64,000 nt of DNA, taken from Amaurobius ferox (taxonomy: Eukaryota; Arthropoda; Arachnida; Araneae; Amaurobiidae). The notes beneath the pieces were generated by a model, which worked only from the letters and a program-made list of their open reading frames with translations, had not been told where the DNA came from and ran no database searches. Positions 45,288 through 59,019 of the stretch are shown here, piece after piece. The stretch's first letter is position 1. Each line of letters opens with the position of its first letter. The DNA lies in the NCBI GenBank assembly GCA_951213105.1, contig OX578146.1:51243275-51307274 (forward strand), given 5' to 3'. The translations under genes were made by a program, and so were the position numbers.

Positions 45288-45923
45288 AAATATTAGCATT
45301 ATATCACAACAATTTCAACAAGAGCATACATATGAGGTCTGATTTAATATATCAAGTTCACCCTGAATCTCGAAAAATATTGATTTCTTATAAGTGTGTC
45401 CTTCTGTATTTCCTATTAAGTATTGCTGATTCTCCCATTCATACCTACATAAAAGAAGAAAAGGTCATTAATTTATCCTAAGACATCGTGGAGGAAGCTA
45501 AAAACCACATTCATATTCATGTATGGACTTCGCCAAACCGCCTCTGGCTATGCCTGCATTGCATCCAAAACTGGGGCAGACTCTGTAGCGGTACCTTGGC
45601 TCGTTCTAATGGCTCTCCTGCAGTTACGGTTCCAGAAATGAAATATACGAATAACAAAATACTCGGAGGATGCTTAACATCCGCAGTCTAGCAAAACTAT
45701 CTCGCAACGGAATCTGAAACATCTTGAGATTTACAGAGGAATATTTTCGTTGTTACCGGATGTCAAATGGCAACACATTTGAGTGGAATTATGCTCCCAG
45801 AGTAGCAAACGGTATCGTCGGACCGATTTCGCTCTTGTTAGTGCTAGTCAACATCAAGTAACCATTGACTGCACTGGCAGCAAGAAAACTTGCTATATGT
45901 CACGATTTTTCATAGTGTGAACC
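45288..45923. other. Unassigned spacer, moderately GC-rich
   Basis: 45480-45920 is less AT-rich than its surroundings and has short open frames without recognisable motifs. No repeat ends were found. Confidence 0.35.
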
Positions 45924-46586
45924 CAGGGCCGTAGACAGAGACGAAATTCAAGAGGGGCTCAACAGTCTTGAAGAAGGGGCTCATCAGAAACACGGTTAAT
46001 CACTAGCATTTATTAACCATAATAGTTACTATTATATCTTTCAATCAATATAAATTATTAATAAATAATTGCATATTTATATTTATAAGCTAAGACTTGA
46101 TTAGCAAAATCCATATAGCTACTATACATCAATATTAATAATTACAATTGATTTTAATATAAGTATTATCTAGTAGCACAGTTGTTAATTAATCGAAGAA
46201 AATTTTTGAAAATTAATGCTTAATATTAACTTTTAACTTCTAGTAAATTTTGACTCTAATATATAACAGTGAACCCCGCAATAATACAAAAGTATCCAAA
46301 TACTACTGTCTTAATTTTTAAAATTTTTAAATATTTCTAAATTAAATATGTAAATAAATTAATCATCAGTATAACCACTATTCAGCTAAATTAAAAAATC
46401 TTTAAAACAAAGTAATTTATAAATTGAAATCTCAAAGAAATTTTTTATGCAAAATTTGGATGACATATTGGATAAAATTTCATATCACTAAAACGTTAAT
46501 ATTTTATCAGGAGGTGGGGGGAGGGGGAGCTGAGTATACTTCTTGGGGGCTTGACCATCTCTGACCCTTACCTGGCTACGACCCTG
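45924..46586 (+). mobile_element. hAT-like non-autonomous element, copy G1
   Basis: Ends CAGGGCCGTAGACAGAGACG and, inverted, CAGGGTCGTAGCCAGGTAAG. The outer 8-mers TGTGAACC and AGTGGACC agree at 6 of 8 positions, a plausible decayed hAT duplication. The interior is very AT-rich with no frame. An inverted relative lies at 49991-50603. Confidence 0.6.
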
Positions 46587-46612
46587 AGTGGACCAATGAA
46601 CTCAGGGGTGCT

Positions 46613-46675
46613 ACACAACTGTCATCGAGCAAGTCATATCACGCAGCTGGTCATTGGCATCGATGACAGTTGTGT
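46613..46675. repeat. Perfect 16-bp inverted repeat with 31-nt loop
   Basis: ACACAACTGTCATCGA at 46613-46628 faces its exact complement TCGATGACAGTTGTGT at 46660-46675. It lies about 25 bp outside the G1 right end. Confidence 0.9.
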
Positions 46676-46974
46676 GGTAAGGGTATGTCTAATTTCCTGG
46701 ATTTCCACAGAAGCCCAAAAAATTACGGCATGGGCATTCCCTTGCCGTTTCAGTTGACAGCTGATGGTTATAGCTATCAAAGCACGATTCCAAGCTTTGT
46801 GCCTGCTACTTTTGTGACAATAATATTGACCTTACAGCATCATTCAGCCCGAGCTAAATTTTAAATAATGAATGAATGATATAAATTTGATGTCAGCTGC
46901 GTTGTATAATTATCAGAGGCTCCGACTTCGAGGGTTCGGGGCACTTTTTGAATCCCCAATAATTTTGTTGTGGG

Positions 46975-47095
46975 TACCTCGAACTCCTAATATTTTTGCA
47001 GAAAGTAGCCTCGAACTCCTAATATTTTTATGGAAAGTAGCCTCGAACTCCTAATATTTTTACGGAAAGTAGACTCGAATTCCTAATATTTAGTG
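46975..47095 (+). repeat. About 37-bp tandem repeat
   Basis: Three and a half copies of CTCGAACTCCTAATATTTTT followed by a GGAAAGTAG-type spacer. Low divergence. Confidence 0.88.
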
Positions 47096-49782
47096 TGAAA
47101 AATGTTGCCTTTCGTTATCCATTCTCCAAGTTTTTCATTATTCATTCCCCGTTTAACTATGAACTGTGTATAGAAATTTACCCCTCAGACCGTTTATTGT
47201 ATTCTAAATACAAGATTTTAACCCGGAATTAACATTGTTAACATTTGTAAAAAGACCTAAATATATATATATATATATATATATTTTAAAGATTATTGAG
47301 TTGGACATTCACACAGTATATGTATATTGTATATAAAAATGTTGCGACTACAAAAGCAAAATAAATGAAATCAATAATTATGTTGAGAAAAAAAAATGTA
47401 TTTCTATTCTATAATTTGCTTCATTTTAGCATTTTAAACGTTTTATTGTGCCAGATAATCTGACTGATTAAAATTTAAATTTGACTTAAATCCTTTTAGA
47501 AATGCATGGATCATCCGATTTTAAATTTTCGGAACCCCCGAACAATTTTTCAAGTCGGCGTGTGTGACAACTACAATTATCTAGCGTGCCTACGTTTATC
47601 ATAACAAGATTTTAGAGGGTTACTATATACTATCCAAATTATCGTCAAAATTAAGTATCGTTAAAAAATACGGAAATGAAACTTATAATAATAAAGGAGG
47701 CTAAATGTATCTTTTTCCCGTCAGAGTCCCCCCCCCCCCCCCCCCCGTCCTCCATAAAATTATCTTTCTTCCCAAATAGTTTTTCTCTTCCTTCCTTTTT
47801 GTTGTTGTTGTTAACCTAAATACGACTGGCTGGTCGCCTATAGTTTACAAAATTGTATCACAAAGCATATTTCCTTGTAATAAGTGTAATTAAAGCCATA
47901 AACTTTAAAGAGTTTAAGAGAAGATATAATTTACAAAATATTGCAACAATTGATAAATTGTATGATAAAAGTTGTGCATTTTTTGCAATGGCCGTTCAAT
48001 AAAAGTTCGATTTGGAAAAAAATCTCAATTTTTTACGTATCCATATATCGCATTATTGAACTTCACGGGATATCCTGGTTGGGACTATGCCAGGAACGAC
48101 CATGGGTCGAATAAGTTTACTTGTAACTTAAATTTCTGGCCGAGTCAGACTCGATCAAAAGCACCCTATCTCCGAATTTAAACATTAAACTTATAATATG
48201 GAAGCGGAAAGTCAAATATAAATCAGCCTTCTTGGACTCAGACTTTAGAAAATGTTTTCGGACTCTAGCCGGGTTGGGATTCTATTACTGCCTGGTCGGT
48301 CTGGGTAAAAATCTAGGTTCGGGTCAAATCGAGACTCAAATATATTCAGTCCTTGTTGGATGTGGACTTTACATTGCAAAATGCTTTCTGAATCGAGACG
48401 GGTTCATGTTCTTACCATCTATGAGGAGCTCCGATATGAGCTATTTGGTTCTTATCGCCAAATCAGATCGTGTAAATCTCTACCTACACATTTCACAATA
48501 CGAAAATCGGCATTTTCTTTTGAAAACTGGCATATTTTCAGCAATATCTTAATTCCTCTCACCTGTTTTAGAATCGGACGTCGTACGTCGTACGTTTACG
48601 TTTATCGAACGCGAAACAACGTCAAATGTGATAAGCAATCTTCCCCTGACCTAGCTTCTTGCCCGGCCTTCAACTGAAGAGATAACAAATCCCTTGCCTT
48701 GTAACAGATACTTGAAATCACTGTGGGGTTTTATTTGTTTGTAAGCTGCGATAAATTTTCGCTTTATGACTCAATGGGGAATCACACGTGTTACCACCGT
48801 GCCGCGGCATAAGAGGCAACGCCACTGGATCTGACTGCACATGATGCAAAACAAACACGACTCGATCGATTTCTATAGCGAGTTATGTAAAAATTTATAA
48901 ACTTTATTCTCCTATTATTATTAAACTTTATTATTTATTAATTTCAACTTTATTTTCACGGATTAGGAGGATCAACAGACCAGTGGACTGAATCTGTTAG
49001 CATCTATATATAAAGAACAGAGCATTCACACTAAAATCTGCCAAACCGCAAGTCGCAGCTCAAATTTGAACACATCCTCGTAAACAGAATCAAAAACTGT
49101 ATTGGTGATTAACATTTGATTCCAAAAGAATTGATCAATGTCATATTTAAGGTCACTTTGAAAGTTTTTGTCTCATTGAAGGTAGTGAAAAATTATTTTT
49201 CGGCGTCTTATAACCCGCATAAAAACCAACTTTAATATGTGATTAAAAAGCTTTTATCGATTTGAGATCTTCTTTCCAAAAAATATAGGACACTGGATGG
49301 AAAAATTAGCGTTAGCTCACATGTGACGTCATGAGCTAACGGTAGGTAGAAGGTAGGTAGAGTTAAGGCTCCTGTAGTTATAGGAGCTCTAGGTAGAGTA
49401 TACTAGAATACAAATTCCTTCCGGTTTGCAAATTGAAACGTATTAGTAAATTAACTTTTACTGAATTAAAGAGACAGTAACATTTCTTTTACGTTAAAAC
49501 TAGTCCTTATTTTATAATCTCTAAGAACTGTTTTACAACATTTTATCAATAAATACCTGGTCAATATGGAGTACATAAGATTGCCGTTTTTTCTTACTAT
49601 TTCTTATTAAAGACACGGAAATTTTCGAATTTTATTGTCAAAACAATTCATTACATTGATCACAAATTCAAAACCAATTATTGATTATCCGTTCTGAAGT
49701 GATTGATCGAGCAACTGGTTGAATATCAACTTAGCGACTTTTTGTTATTGTAAAGAGGAAAGCCGCTGAATTTATTTTTCTT
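47096..49782. other. Unassigned region
   Basis: Includes AT microsatellite 47262-47284, C-run 47728-47746 and a stretch 48060-48680 with mixed composition and overlapping short ORFs, none recognised. I see no repeat ends. Confidence 0.35.
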
Positions 49783-50603
49783 ACTTTCCCTGCAATATAT
49801 GATAATGTAGAGAGAAAGTATTGGAATCATGCCGAAAATTGCAACTCGAGTTTTCGACAGATCTACACGTTTTGGGATATCTAGAACATGAAAAACCTAT
49901 TTTTAGCATGACGTCTGTGTGTCTGTGTGTGTGCAATCTATGTATCCACTCTAACTCAAAAGATAACTGACCAAATTTCATAAAATCTTATGCCCCCCTC
50001 CCCCTGATAAATATATTACATTTTTAGTAATGATATGAAATGTCATCCAAATTTTACATAAAACTTACTTTATGAGATTTTTTTCTTATAAATTTCTTCG
50101 TTTAAAATATTTTTTAATTTAGCTAAATTTGTAGTTATACAGATGAACAATTTATTTACATATTTAATTTAAAAATATTTATTTATTTTTAATAATTAAG
50201 GTAATTGTATTTGGGATACTTTTCTTTTAATACAGTCAAAATCAACTGATAACTACTTAAGAGTTAATATCAAGTGTTAACTTGCATTTACTATCTGAAA
50301 TTTGCTTCAATTACCAGCTTCGCTACTTGTTAATGCCTATATTTAAATCAATTGTAATTATTAGATATTAATATTGATGTATAGCAGCTATAGGGATTTT
50401 CTGATCATCTCTTAGCTTACAAATATAAATATGTAGTTGATCAGTTGTTAATAATTTATATGGATTGAAATATAAAATAATGACGATTACGGTTTAGGAG
50501 TGCTAATGAGTAACAGTGGTTTTAGTAAGCCCCTCCAAGTCTGTTCAGCCCCCTTGAATTTCAATTCAGCCCCTCTTGAATTTCGTTGCTGGCTACGACC
50601 TTG
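49783..50603 (-). mobile_element. B hairpin fragment fused to hAT-like copy G2
   Basis: 49783-49990 is the hairpin side of B (TTACTTTCCCTGCAATATAT, then ACGTCTGTGTGTCTGTGTG, ending ACCAAATTTCATAAAATC). From 49991 the sequence is the reverse complement of G1, starting ATGCCCCCCTCCCCCTGATA and ending GGCTACGACCTTG at 50603. The abrupt switch means one of the two was cut by insertion or deletion. Confidence 0.6.
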
Positions 50604-52317
50604 ATTCCCGGGCTCTTCGGGCGTTTATCATTTGTGTGTGCGTGTGTAATGACTTGCTGTTGCCAAACGGTGTTAATCAGAGCCTAGTCAACCCAATATG
50701 GAGGTCCAGGGCTTGATGTTTATTCGATACTTCCGTGCATTCAACGAATACCAAACATATGCAATAAGTCAATATATAACAACTTTAGGGGCTCTAGATT
50801 ACAGCTCCAAAGGCCCTTTGGACCAAGTAAAAAACTTCCAAGCTTTATATTTTATAAATAAGTAATGTATTATGACTTTAAAAGGTGTATAGTATTTAAA
50901 ACTATTAGCAAATTTTATAATTTAAAATAAAAAAATAATGTTACCAGTTTTAAATTAATGTAAAAGTTAAAGGTCCAGGGTCGTGCGTTAAAAAGGCACT
51001 GGTGCTAATTACGGTAAAAATTGTTCGATTTAGAAAAAAAAGATTTTTTTTAAAGTCACTCCACATAGTGATTATTGATTAGAAATCGAATTTCATCAAA
51101 ATCGGATGAGCCGTTCTAAAGTGTTGCTCTTTCAAACATTTTGACATTGAAATAAGTCACTCAAGAAGTAAGCTTTGCCCAAACTAATATATCTTCTTAG
51201 TTGTATTCACAATTCACAAGACGTTTATAGGGGGAGGGGGGACAGTTTGACAGATAATTATTGGTTTCGTTTAAAACGCCCCTCCCCTCTCTCCCAACTG
51301 ACAGAAGATTTGTTTACAAATACATCGGATAATAAGAGGATTATAGGATTATTTACCACTCCTTTAACACAGTGCAACTGTGTGGAGAAAGGGGGAGATT
51401 AAGATTTATGTCTCACCCTCCTCAGGAGCCCAAATCCCGCACAAAGATCTTTAAACTTTTGCTGAATAGTGCTAAATCCAGTAAAAATTATTTGATTTAG
51501 AATTTTTTTTTAAATGTTACTCTACACATTGACCACTGATTAGAAATCAAATTTCATCAAAATTGCATACTTCGTTCTAAAGTGAATCAAGGCTATACCT
51601 TGGCCATACATATATTTAAAATCTATATAAATAAAATTAAAAATCTACTTGTGTGTGTCATGTCATCATCATGGGAGAGTATCGAATTTCATGAAATTTT
51701 ATGGATGGACTTGGAAGAACTCCACTTAAAATTTAGTCCCTGTTTGGAGTTTCTCGAACCAGGGGTTGTCGAGATATTAATAAATAACAAATCTCCCATA
51801 GAGTTAGCATTATGCAGACGATATTTTTACGCAATTATACAGCAGACGATTTCTTTTTCAAATATTTTCCTAATTAAATAATTAAGAAATGCATATATAA
51901 AAATAAATTTTATGGGAATTGCATTTTTGACTGGATTATAAATTTCTGAAATCATTGATTTTATTTTGGCAAAGATTTTTCGAACTCATATAAAACTTAG
52001 CCAATTGTTGAAACCATTTTAGCGCTTTCGTTTTGACAAACGTTGATCCAATTTCATAGCACCTTCATTTTGGCTTATATTGATCCAATTTCATATTTTT
52101 TTTATAAATTTGTTTATAAATAAGACCAGGATGTCTTATTCTGCCTGTGAAGACAATTCTATATTGCGAGAACAGATATTCTTATAAGTCTCTTAGGAGA
52201 ATTAAACTAGGCTAGCCAAATACCCGTTGAAAATCAACGGTCCCACATTAAGCAACCACCGAATGAGGTAAATTTTAAATTAATTCACATTTAGTTTTTT
52301 AACTAGCATGGATATAT
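50604..52317. other. Unassigned region containing a duplicated block
   Basis: ATTAGAAATCGAATTTCATC and CGTTCTAAAGTG-type blocks occur at 50985-51140 and 51455-51590, about 470 bp apart, so a repeat unit of about 150 bp is present twice. The open frame at 51582-51881 starts in this block and is unrecognised. Confidence 0.45.
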
Positions 52318-52622
52318 CTATTTTTGCGGGCCATTTCGCAAAAAAAGGCAGGTTCCTTCATACCGAACAGGTACCAAAATCTAAACAGCACCAGCGTCAT
52401 CCACAAGTGACTTACCAAATTTTATGAAGTTCGATGTAGTTTTTCAGTTAGAGTGGATAAGTACATTGCACAGACAGACACACACACAGACGTCACGCTA
52501 AACATGGTTTGTTCGTAATCTAGAGGTGTCAAAACGTGTAGATTCGCTGAAAACTCGATTTGCAATTTTCGACATGATTCCAATACTTTCCCTATACATT
52601 ATCATGTATTACAGGGAAACTA
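52318..52622 (-). mobile_element. Family B element, truncated copy B4
   Basis: Begins inside the module TTTTGCGGGCCATTTCGCAA and runs through CACACAGACGTCACGCTAAA, CAAAACGTGTAGATTCGCTG and CAATACTTTCCCTATACATT to a hairpin end ACAGGGAAACTA. The first half is missing. Confidence 0.75.
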
Positions 52623-55022
52623 ATAAATGAATAAATAAATATCAGTTCAGAAAATGTGCATCAGATGCATTTAAATATGATCATTGAAAACCGTTCAGCT
52701 AGCAACGTTATGTTACTTATAACAGTTTAAACAGAACAATGATGCATATTTGATGAACAATTAATTGATGAACAATTTGAAAGACTTTTCGATAATTTTA
52801 AATTAAAAATACATATATAAGATTTAACAAAATGTTATCAGTTATAACACATACTTTTTGTATATGCTATAACTAATAAAATTTTTGTTAAAACCTAGTT
52901 ACGCCCTTAAAGAGTCGTCGCCCCCCCCAACTTTGGGAACCGCTGTGTTAGAACATAGGTGTAATAATCTCAAATTAATCATATAAATTATTAATCATAT
53001 GTGGAACATTTCAAGTAATGAACCAGGTATAATTGTAGCGAACTTTTAATATTCCCTCACTGGAGTCTTCTTTTGAGAACCAGACGGAGAAAACACCCGT
53101 ACAAACATCCAGTACCATGAAGTAAGTCTAGGGTTGCTACATGCCAAAGTACGGAGAAAGATTGCCAGATTCAGGAGTTTATCCCTAATTTGGCGACTTT
53201 ACGAAGTTTCGAGAAATACTTCGAAATAATCAATATTTTATACGTGATATAGATTTCCAGAACTTTCTATGGTAGGTCTATTGAAAGGAGCCATCACTCC
53301 GTTGAAAAGTAGTTGACTACATTGAACTGTGACTTTCGTCAATGTTTTGAGAATAGTAGCAGTTGTTTTGTGAAATGCGTGCAGCATTTAAGTTCTATTT
53401 AACTGTATATCGTTCCTGTTTACGCTGTGCTTGTGAATGAACGTGTTAGTTATCAAGAAATTCGGGCTCATTCTTGTATCCTGAGAGCATTCCAGAAATA
53501 CGTCGTAACAATATTTAATTACATTTTAAAAAGTTCAATTTTATTTATGTTAGCTTTCTATTGAATTGCGAAGCCTCTAATCGTATACCGTGGAACAACA
53601 GCATTCCTTGAAGCACAGTCTGTAAAAGAAGAAGCTTAGCAAAGCATAGCACAATGATAAAAAAAAAAAACCCCACAAGATTTGCTTGTGAAATCATGTC
53701 TGAAAATCGACTGCCAGCAGTCGCGATAAACTACGGATACTCTGCTTTGCCAACAGATAGCGGGAATGCCGAGATAATGTGAAGAAGCAAGTCTAGTCGT
53801 ATACACACTGTTTATCTGACGGCGACTGTGAAATATGAAGACACCAACCGTCTCCAAGAAAAGCATCAGTCTGCTAAGAATATCACAAGCAGACTAGAAA
53901 AATGCTTTAATTGAGTCTCGTTTTAAGTAATAAAGCACTGAACCGCTAACAAATTTAGAATAAAGAAAACATCATGTGACGTTCTATGGACACCACTCGA
54001 GTGGGGTAAGCGTCAAAAGGGGACTTGGCCACCCTTTTTTTTTAGGGAGGAGAAATGAAAAATTCACAAGAGGAAAAGGATGGTAGCCAAAAAGATGGGG
54101 GTCTGTGAAAAATTTTTGTAGGACGCCTACAAAGGCTTTTTGGGGGTCCTAACTTGGAGGCAGTTCTGAAACTGGAGTCCGATCAATGTTGTGAACTTTG
54201 AAATAGCTAATCGCGAAAGAATCGACCAAATGAATATATAAATGATATTTAAAATAAATTGATGAAACTATATAAAAGAAAATTAATATAACAAAAATGA
54301 TGCAGTTTATGTAGCTTTTGGAAATTGATTGTTCCTTTATTTATTTATTTTGTGTTATTATCTTAATTATCGTAGTTTTTTATAATTTGAACGATTTTAT
54401 TTATGTATTTTTTAATTTTAGTTATTATTTATTTATTTATGTTATTTTTATTTATTTTTCATTTATTTTTATTTTATTTATTTATTTATTTATTTTGGTA
54501 TGATGTAGTAGATTATTCAGCTTCCGAAATAACCTGCTTATTTCATTCTTGCTATATACTACGTACATAATTTCGTGGCCCTCACAAACATTTTTGCAAT
54601 AATGTCTTGCTCAAATTCGCTCGGAATTTCAACGTTTTCAAATCAAATTCATCCAGCAGACGATTTTTCGGGCGGAAACGGCGATCAACAAACGAGATAT
54701 GAGCTTTGTGATGGAAGAAGGGCATATCTCAAGATATGTTTTTCTTTGTATCTGGGTGGCTTTCTTTTCATGGGTTAATGCTATGATATTTTTATGGAAG
54801 GTGTATCTAAATTAAAGCAGATATATAAGACTGCGAATGAAAATGTATTTCCATACGCATTGGTCTATTTGAAAAGACTTTAAAACCCTTCGCCTCAGAA
54901 TGATGTTTCTTAAGATAAGTCGTTTTGCTATCATAAGGCCGATATCTGTGGCGACAGAAACTGTGATTCTAAAATGCAAAATCCTAACTTTCTGAATTTT
55001 TGGGGTATCATTTTAATGTTTT
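52623..55022. other. Unassigned region
   Basis: No gene or TE ends recognised. A TTTA-rich low-complexity tract (54330-54500) produces a spurious hydrophobic ORF. Confidence 0.35.
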
Positions 55023-55937
55023 TACTTTCCTTATATACATAATGTATAAGGAAAGTATTGTGACGGGGGTCGGAAATTCGAATTCGAGTTTTCGACGGGA
55101 GAGCACGTTTCAAGCATCCCTGATCACGAATCAAACATTTTTGAAGTGATGTCTGTGTGTGTGAGTGTGTGTCAGTGGGTCTGTGGAGACGATAACTGAC
55201 GAACGAATGGACCGATTCGAACCAAATTTGGTACAAAAATCACAATCCGTAAACACTGGAAGCCTATTGTTTTTATACGCAATCGAATGTTCAGAACCCC
55301 CCTAAATTTTCGAATGAAATATTGAAAAAATTGTCAAAAATTAAAACCACTAATAAAGTTACGCAAATAGACATTTCTTATGTAATTTTTCATTAGAAAA
55401 CGATTGACATAAATTTTAGAACGCTAACATGAACCGTTCTCGAGATATTGCACATTTTTAAAAAAAATATCAAAAAGTCATATAAAATAGAAAAAAAAAT
55501 CCTATTGAGAAACATGTTCACTTTTCATATGTAATATCATGCGATAAATTGGGTGGCATCATTCTCGTGGATCTAGCTCGTTCCATTCATGAAAAAAGAT
55601 ACTTTGAGAAATACTTTTGTATTTGAACGTCAATAATCATTTATCTGCTATAAGAATAACTTATTTCTGCGTCCATAACGCTTGGCGATCTTTTGGTGAC
55701 GAATTTGGCGGAATGTCGCCAACTTGGCCACTTTCTTAAATGTTGCTAAATTAACGAAAATCTCGCCAAATAGATAAAAATGACACTAAATGTATGAAAA
55801 TGGCAACTGATTGTCAAAAATTCAATATCTTGGAAAGAATATTAGTATCTACTATAAGAAAAACCTATTTTTTTTACTGTAAAAGTAGTAAATTCATTAC
55901 ATTATATAAGGAAAGTCATGTGTTGCCCAAATCAGAT
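55023..55937 (-). mobile_element. Family A element, copy A3
   Basis: Near full length and similar to A1 and A2: hairpin from TACTTTCCTTATA at 55023, GT tract 55155-55171, CGATTCGAACCAAATTTGGT, AACCGTTCTCGAGATATTGC, GATCTTTTGGTGACGAATTT and the end GTCATGTGTTGCCCAAATCA. Ends lie in T-runs. Confidence 0.82.
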
Positions 55938-56367
55938 TTTTTAAATGTGTGATCATTTCACCATTAAAAGCATTCTGTGAATTCACTTGAATCGGACGTG
56001 AATTGATGAAGACGGAATTTAAAATTTTCATTATGCTTCTCTGGTTAGAAGTTTTTCTTTCTTTCTCGAAAATTGCGCCACATTGACTGCATGAATGTGA
56101 AAATCCTGGTTCATGTAAGAATGTGTAATGCTCAACGGTTGTACCCCTTTGTTTGTCTCATAGTTTGGTTTTTTATGTTGCTATGATTCCAGATGCGGAT
56201 TCCCCCCCCCCCCCCCCCAAATGTTTTATGTTGGAGGAGTGATTTAGAGGTGTTTTATGTTTTATTTAGGTATTTTATCTTTTATTCAGGTATTTTATGT
56301 TTTATTACACAGCGGATATACAGTTTGCACCTTAAATAAATAACGCATTTGTGCTAGTAAATGAATA

Positions 56368-56630
56368 AGAAAAACTTGAGCAACGTATAAAAGTACAAAT
56401 AACACAATACAGCAGCATGCAGCTGTTTCTGGGATACGCTGCATCCCCTTCGCTAGTGCAAGAAAACCAACAAATCCGAAGTCTAAAAGGAATGGATCCC
56501 CATTTTGCTTTTGGACTTCCGAGTTTGTTGGTTCTCTTGCACTAACGAAAGGAATCCAGCGCATCCTCGAAACAGCTGCATGTTGCTGTATTGTGTTATT
56601 TGTGCTTTTATGCGCTGCTCAAGTTTTTCT
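56368..56630. mobile_element. 263-bp fold-back element flanked by TA
   Basis: The left arm from AGAAAAACTTGAGCAACGTA and the right arm (inverted AGAAAAACTTGAGCAGCGCA) match over about 120 bp, including AAATAACACAATACAGCA, CATGCAGCTGTTTC and TAGTGCAAGA. The loop is only about 20 bp. TA lies immediately outside on both sides (56366-56367; 56631-56632), consistent with a TA-duplicating MITE. No other copy is in this window. Confidence 0.75.
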
Positions 56631-56944
56631 TAACCTTCGCACAAGGTGTATTGTACTTATTGAGTAAGCAAATAACTTAATAACATCAATTCAAATGACT
56701 ACAAACTGCAGCATTCCTTTGCTCAAAATTTTAGTTTTTAAGAAAATATTCACTCCTGAGTCCACATTTTCACTTAAATGGGGAAAAGCACAGCATTTTT
56801 CCGTCTGCTTTCCTCATCGATACCCAGTTTCTATTTCCACCGATGTTAACAAATTCTCACTTATGCATATGTATCAACAAGGTGTTGTTCAGTTTCCGGC
56901 AATGCGCGTAATGTAATGTGGTTTTAAATTCGTGTCTTTATTTT

Positions 56945-59005
56945 TATGTTAGTGGGTGAATTGAGAGCTTCTGTGCTTTGAAAACACGTTTAACTGTTTA
57001 AAATGTACTTTAATTTTACTATTTTTTTTATAGAGAAAATATTGTTGGTTTAAAAAAAAAAAAAATTGAATTCGCCATTTTGACGGAAAATGCATTTTGA
57101 GAACTGAACTGTTTAAAATGCACTTTAATTTTACTACTTTCTATACAGAAGAAATATATTGGTTTTCAGAAAAATTTGAATTCACCATTTTGACGAAAAA
57201 GGCCGTTTGAAACCTGAACACGTTTGAGACCTGAATTATTAAAAATGTATCTTAATTTTACTACTTTCTATAGAGAAAAATATTGGTTTTTCAAAAAAAT
57301 TTGAATTCTCCATTTTGACGGAAAATGCATGTTGAGACCTGAGCACGTTTGTGATCTGAACTGTTTAAAATGTACTTTGATTTTACTACTTTTTATAAGG
57401 AAAATATTGTTGGCTTAAAAAAAAAAAATTGAATTCGCCATTTTGACGGAAAATGCATTTTGAGAACTGAACTGTTTAAAATGCACTTTAATTTTACTAC
57501 TTTCTATACAGAAGAAATATATTGGTTTTTAGAAAAATTTGAATTCACCATTTTGACGAAAAATGCCGTTTGAAACCTGAACACGTTTGAGACCTGAATT
57601 ATTAAAAATGTATCTTAATTTTACTATTTTCTATAGAGAAAATATTGGTTTTTCAGAAAAATTTGAATTCTCCATTTTGACGGAAAATGCATGTTGAGAC
57701 CTGAGCACGTTTGTGATCTGAACTGTTTAACATGTATTTCGATTTTACTACTTTTTATAAGGAAAACATTGTTGGCTTAAAAAAAATTGAATTCGCCATT
57801 TTGACGGAAAATACATTTTGAGTCTTGAACTGTTTAAAATGCACTTTAATTTTACTACTTTCTATACACAAGAAAGATATTGGTTTTCAGAAAAATTTGA
57901 TTCTCCATTTTGACGGAAAATGCTTGTTGAGACCTGAGCACGTTTGTGATCTGAACTGTTTAAAATGTACTTTGATTTTACTACTTTTTATAAGGAAAAT
58001 ATTGTTGACTTAAAAAAAAAATTGAATTCGCCATTTTGACGGAAAATGCATTTTGAGTCTTGAACTGTTTAAAATGCACTTTAATTTTACTACTTTCTAT
58101 ACAGAAAAAAGATATTGGTTTTCAGAAAAATTTGATTCTCCATTTTGACGGAAAATGCATGTTGAGACCTGAGCACGTTTGTGATCTGAACTGTTTAAAA
58201 TGTACTTTGATTTTACTACTTTTTATAAGGAAAATATTGTTGGCTTAAAAAAAAAAATTGAATTCGCCATTTTGACGGAAAATGCATTTTGAGACTTGAA
58301 CTGTTTAAAATGCACTTTAATTTTACTACTTTCTATACAGAAGAAATATATTGGTTTTCAGAAAAATTTGATTCTCCATTTTGACGGAAAATGCATGTTG
58401 AGACCTGAGCACGTTTGTGATCTGAACTGTTTAAAATGTACTTTGATTTTACTACTTTTTATAAGGAAAATATTGTTGGCTTAAAAAAAAAAATTGAATT
58501 CGCCATTTTGACGGAAAATGCATTTTGAGACTTGAACTGTTTAAAATGCACTTTAATTTTACTACTTTCTATACAGAAGAAATATATTGGTTTTCAGAAA
58601 AATTTGATTCTCCATTTTGACGGAAAATGCATGTTGAGACCTGAGCACGTTTGTGATCTGAACTGTTTAAAATGTACTTTGATTTTACTACTTTTTATAA
58701 GGAAAATATTGTTGACTTAAAAAAAAAAAAATTGAATTCGCCATTTTGACGGAAAATGCATTTTGAGACTTGAACTGTTTAAAATGCACTTTAATTTTAC
58801 TACTTTCTATACAGAAGAAATATATTGGTTTTCAGAAAAATTTGAAGTCCCCATTTTGACGAAAAATGCAGTTTGAAATCTGAACACGTTTGAGACTTGA
58901 ACTATTTAAAATGTATCTTAATTTTACTACTTTCTATAGAGAAAATATTAGTTTTCAGAAAAATTTAAATTCGCCATTTTGATGGAAAATACCTTTTGAG
59001 ACCGG
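56945..59005 (+). repeat. About 118-bp satellite with trimer then dimer higher-order units
   Basis: Monomers contain CCATTTTGACGGAAAATGCA, a GAACTGTTTAAAATGCACTT-type block and TTTTACTACTTTCTATA. The marker AATTCGCCATTTTGACGG occurs near 57065, 57432, 57789, 58025, 58260, 58498 and 58734. Spacing is about 360 bp at first (three monomers) and then about 236 bp (two monomers). The repeated 62-codon ORFs at 57825, 58060, 58296 and 58532 follow this period and are not genes. Confidence 0.92.
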
Positions 59006-59019
59006 AACACGTTTGGTGT

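Noticed and set aside
57825..58720. Four nearly identical 62-codon ORFs
   Set aside because: They recur every 236 bp with the satellite unit and have no start context or domain.
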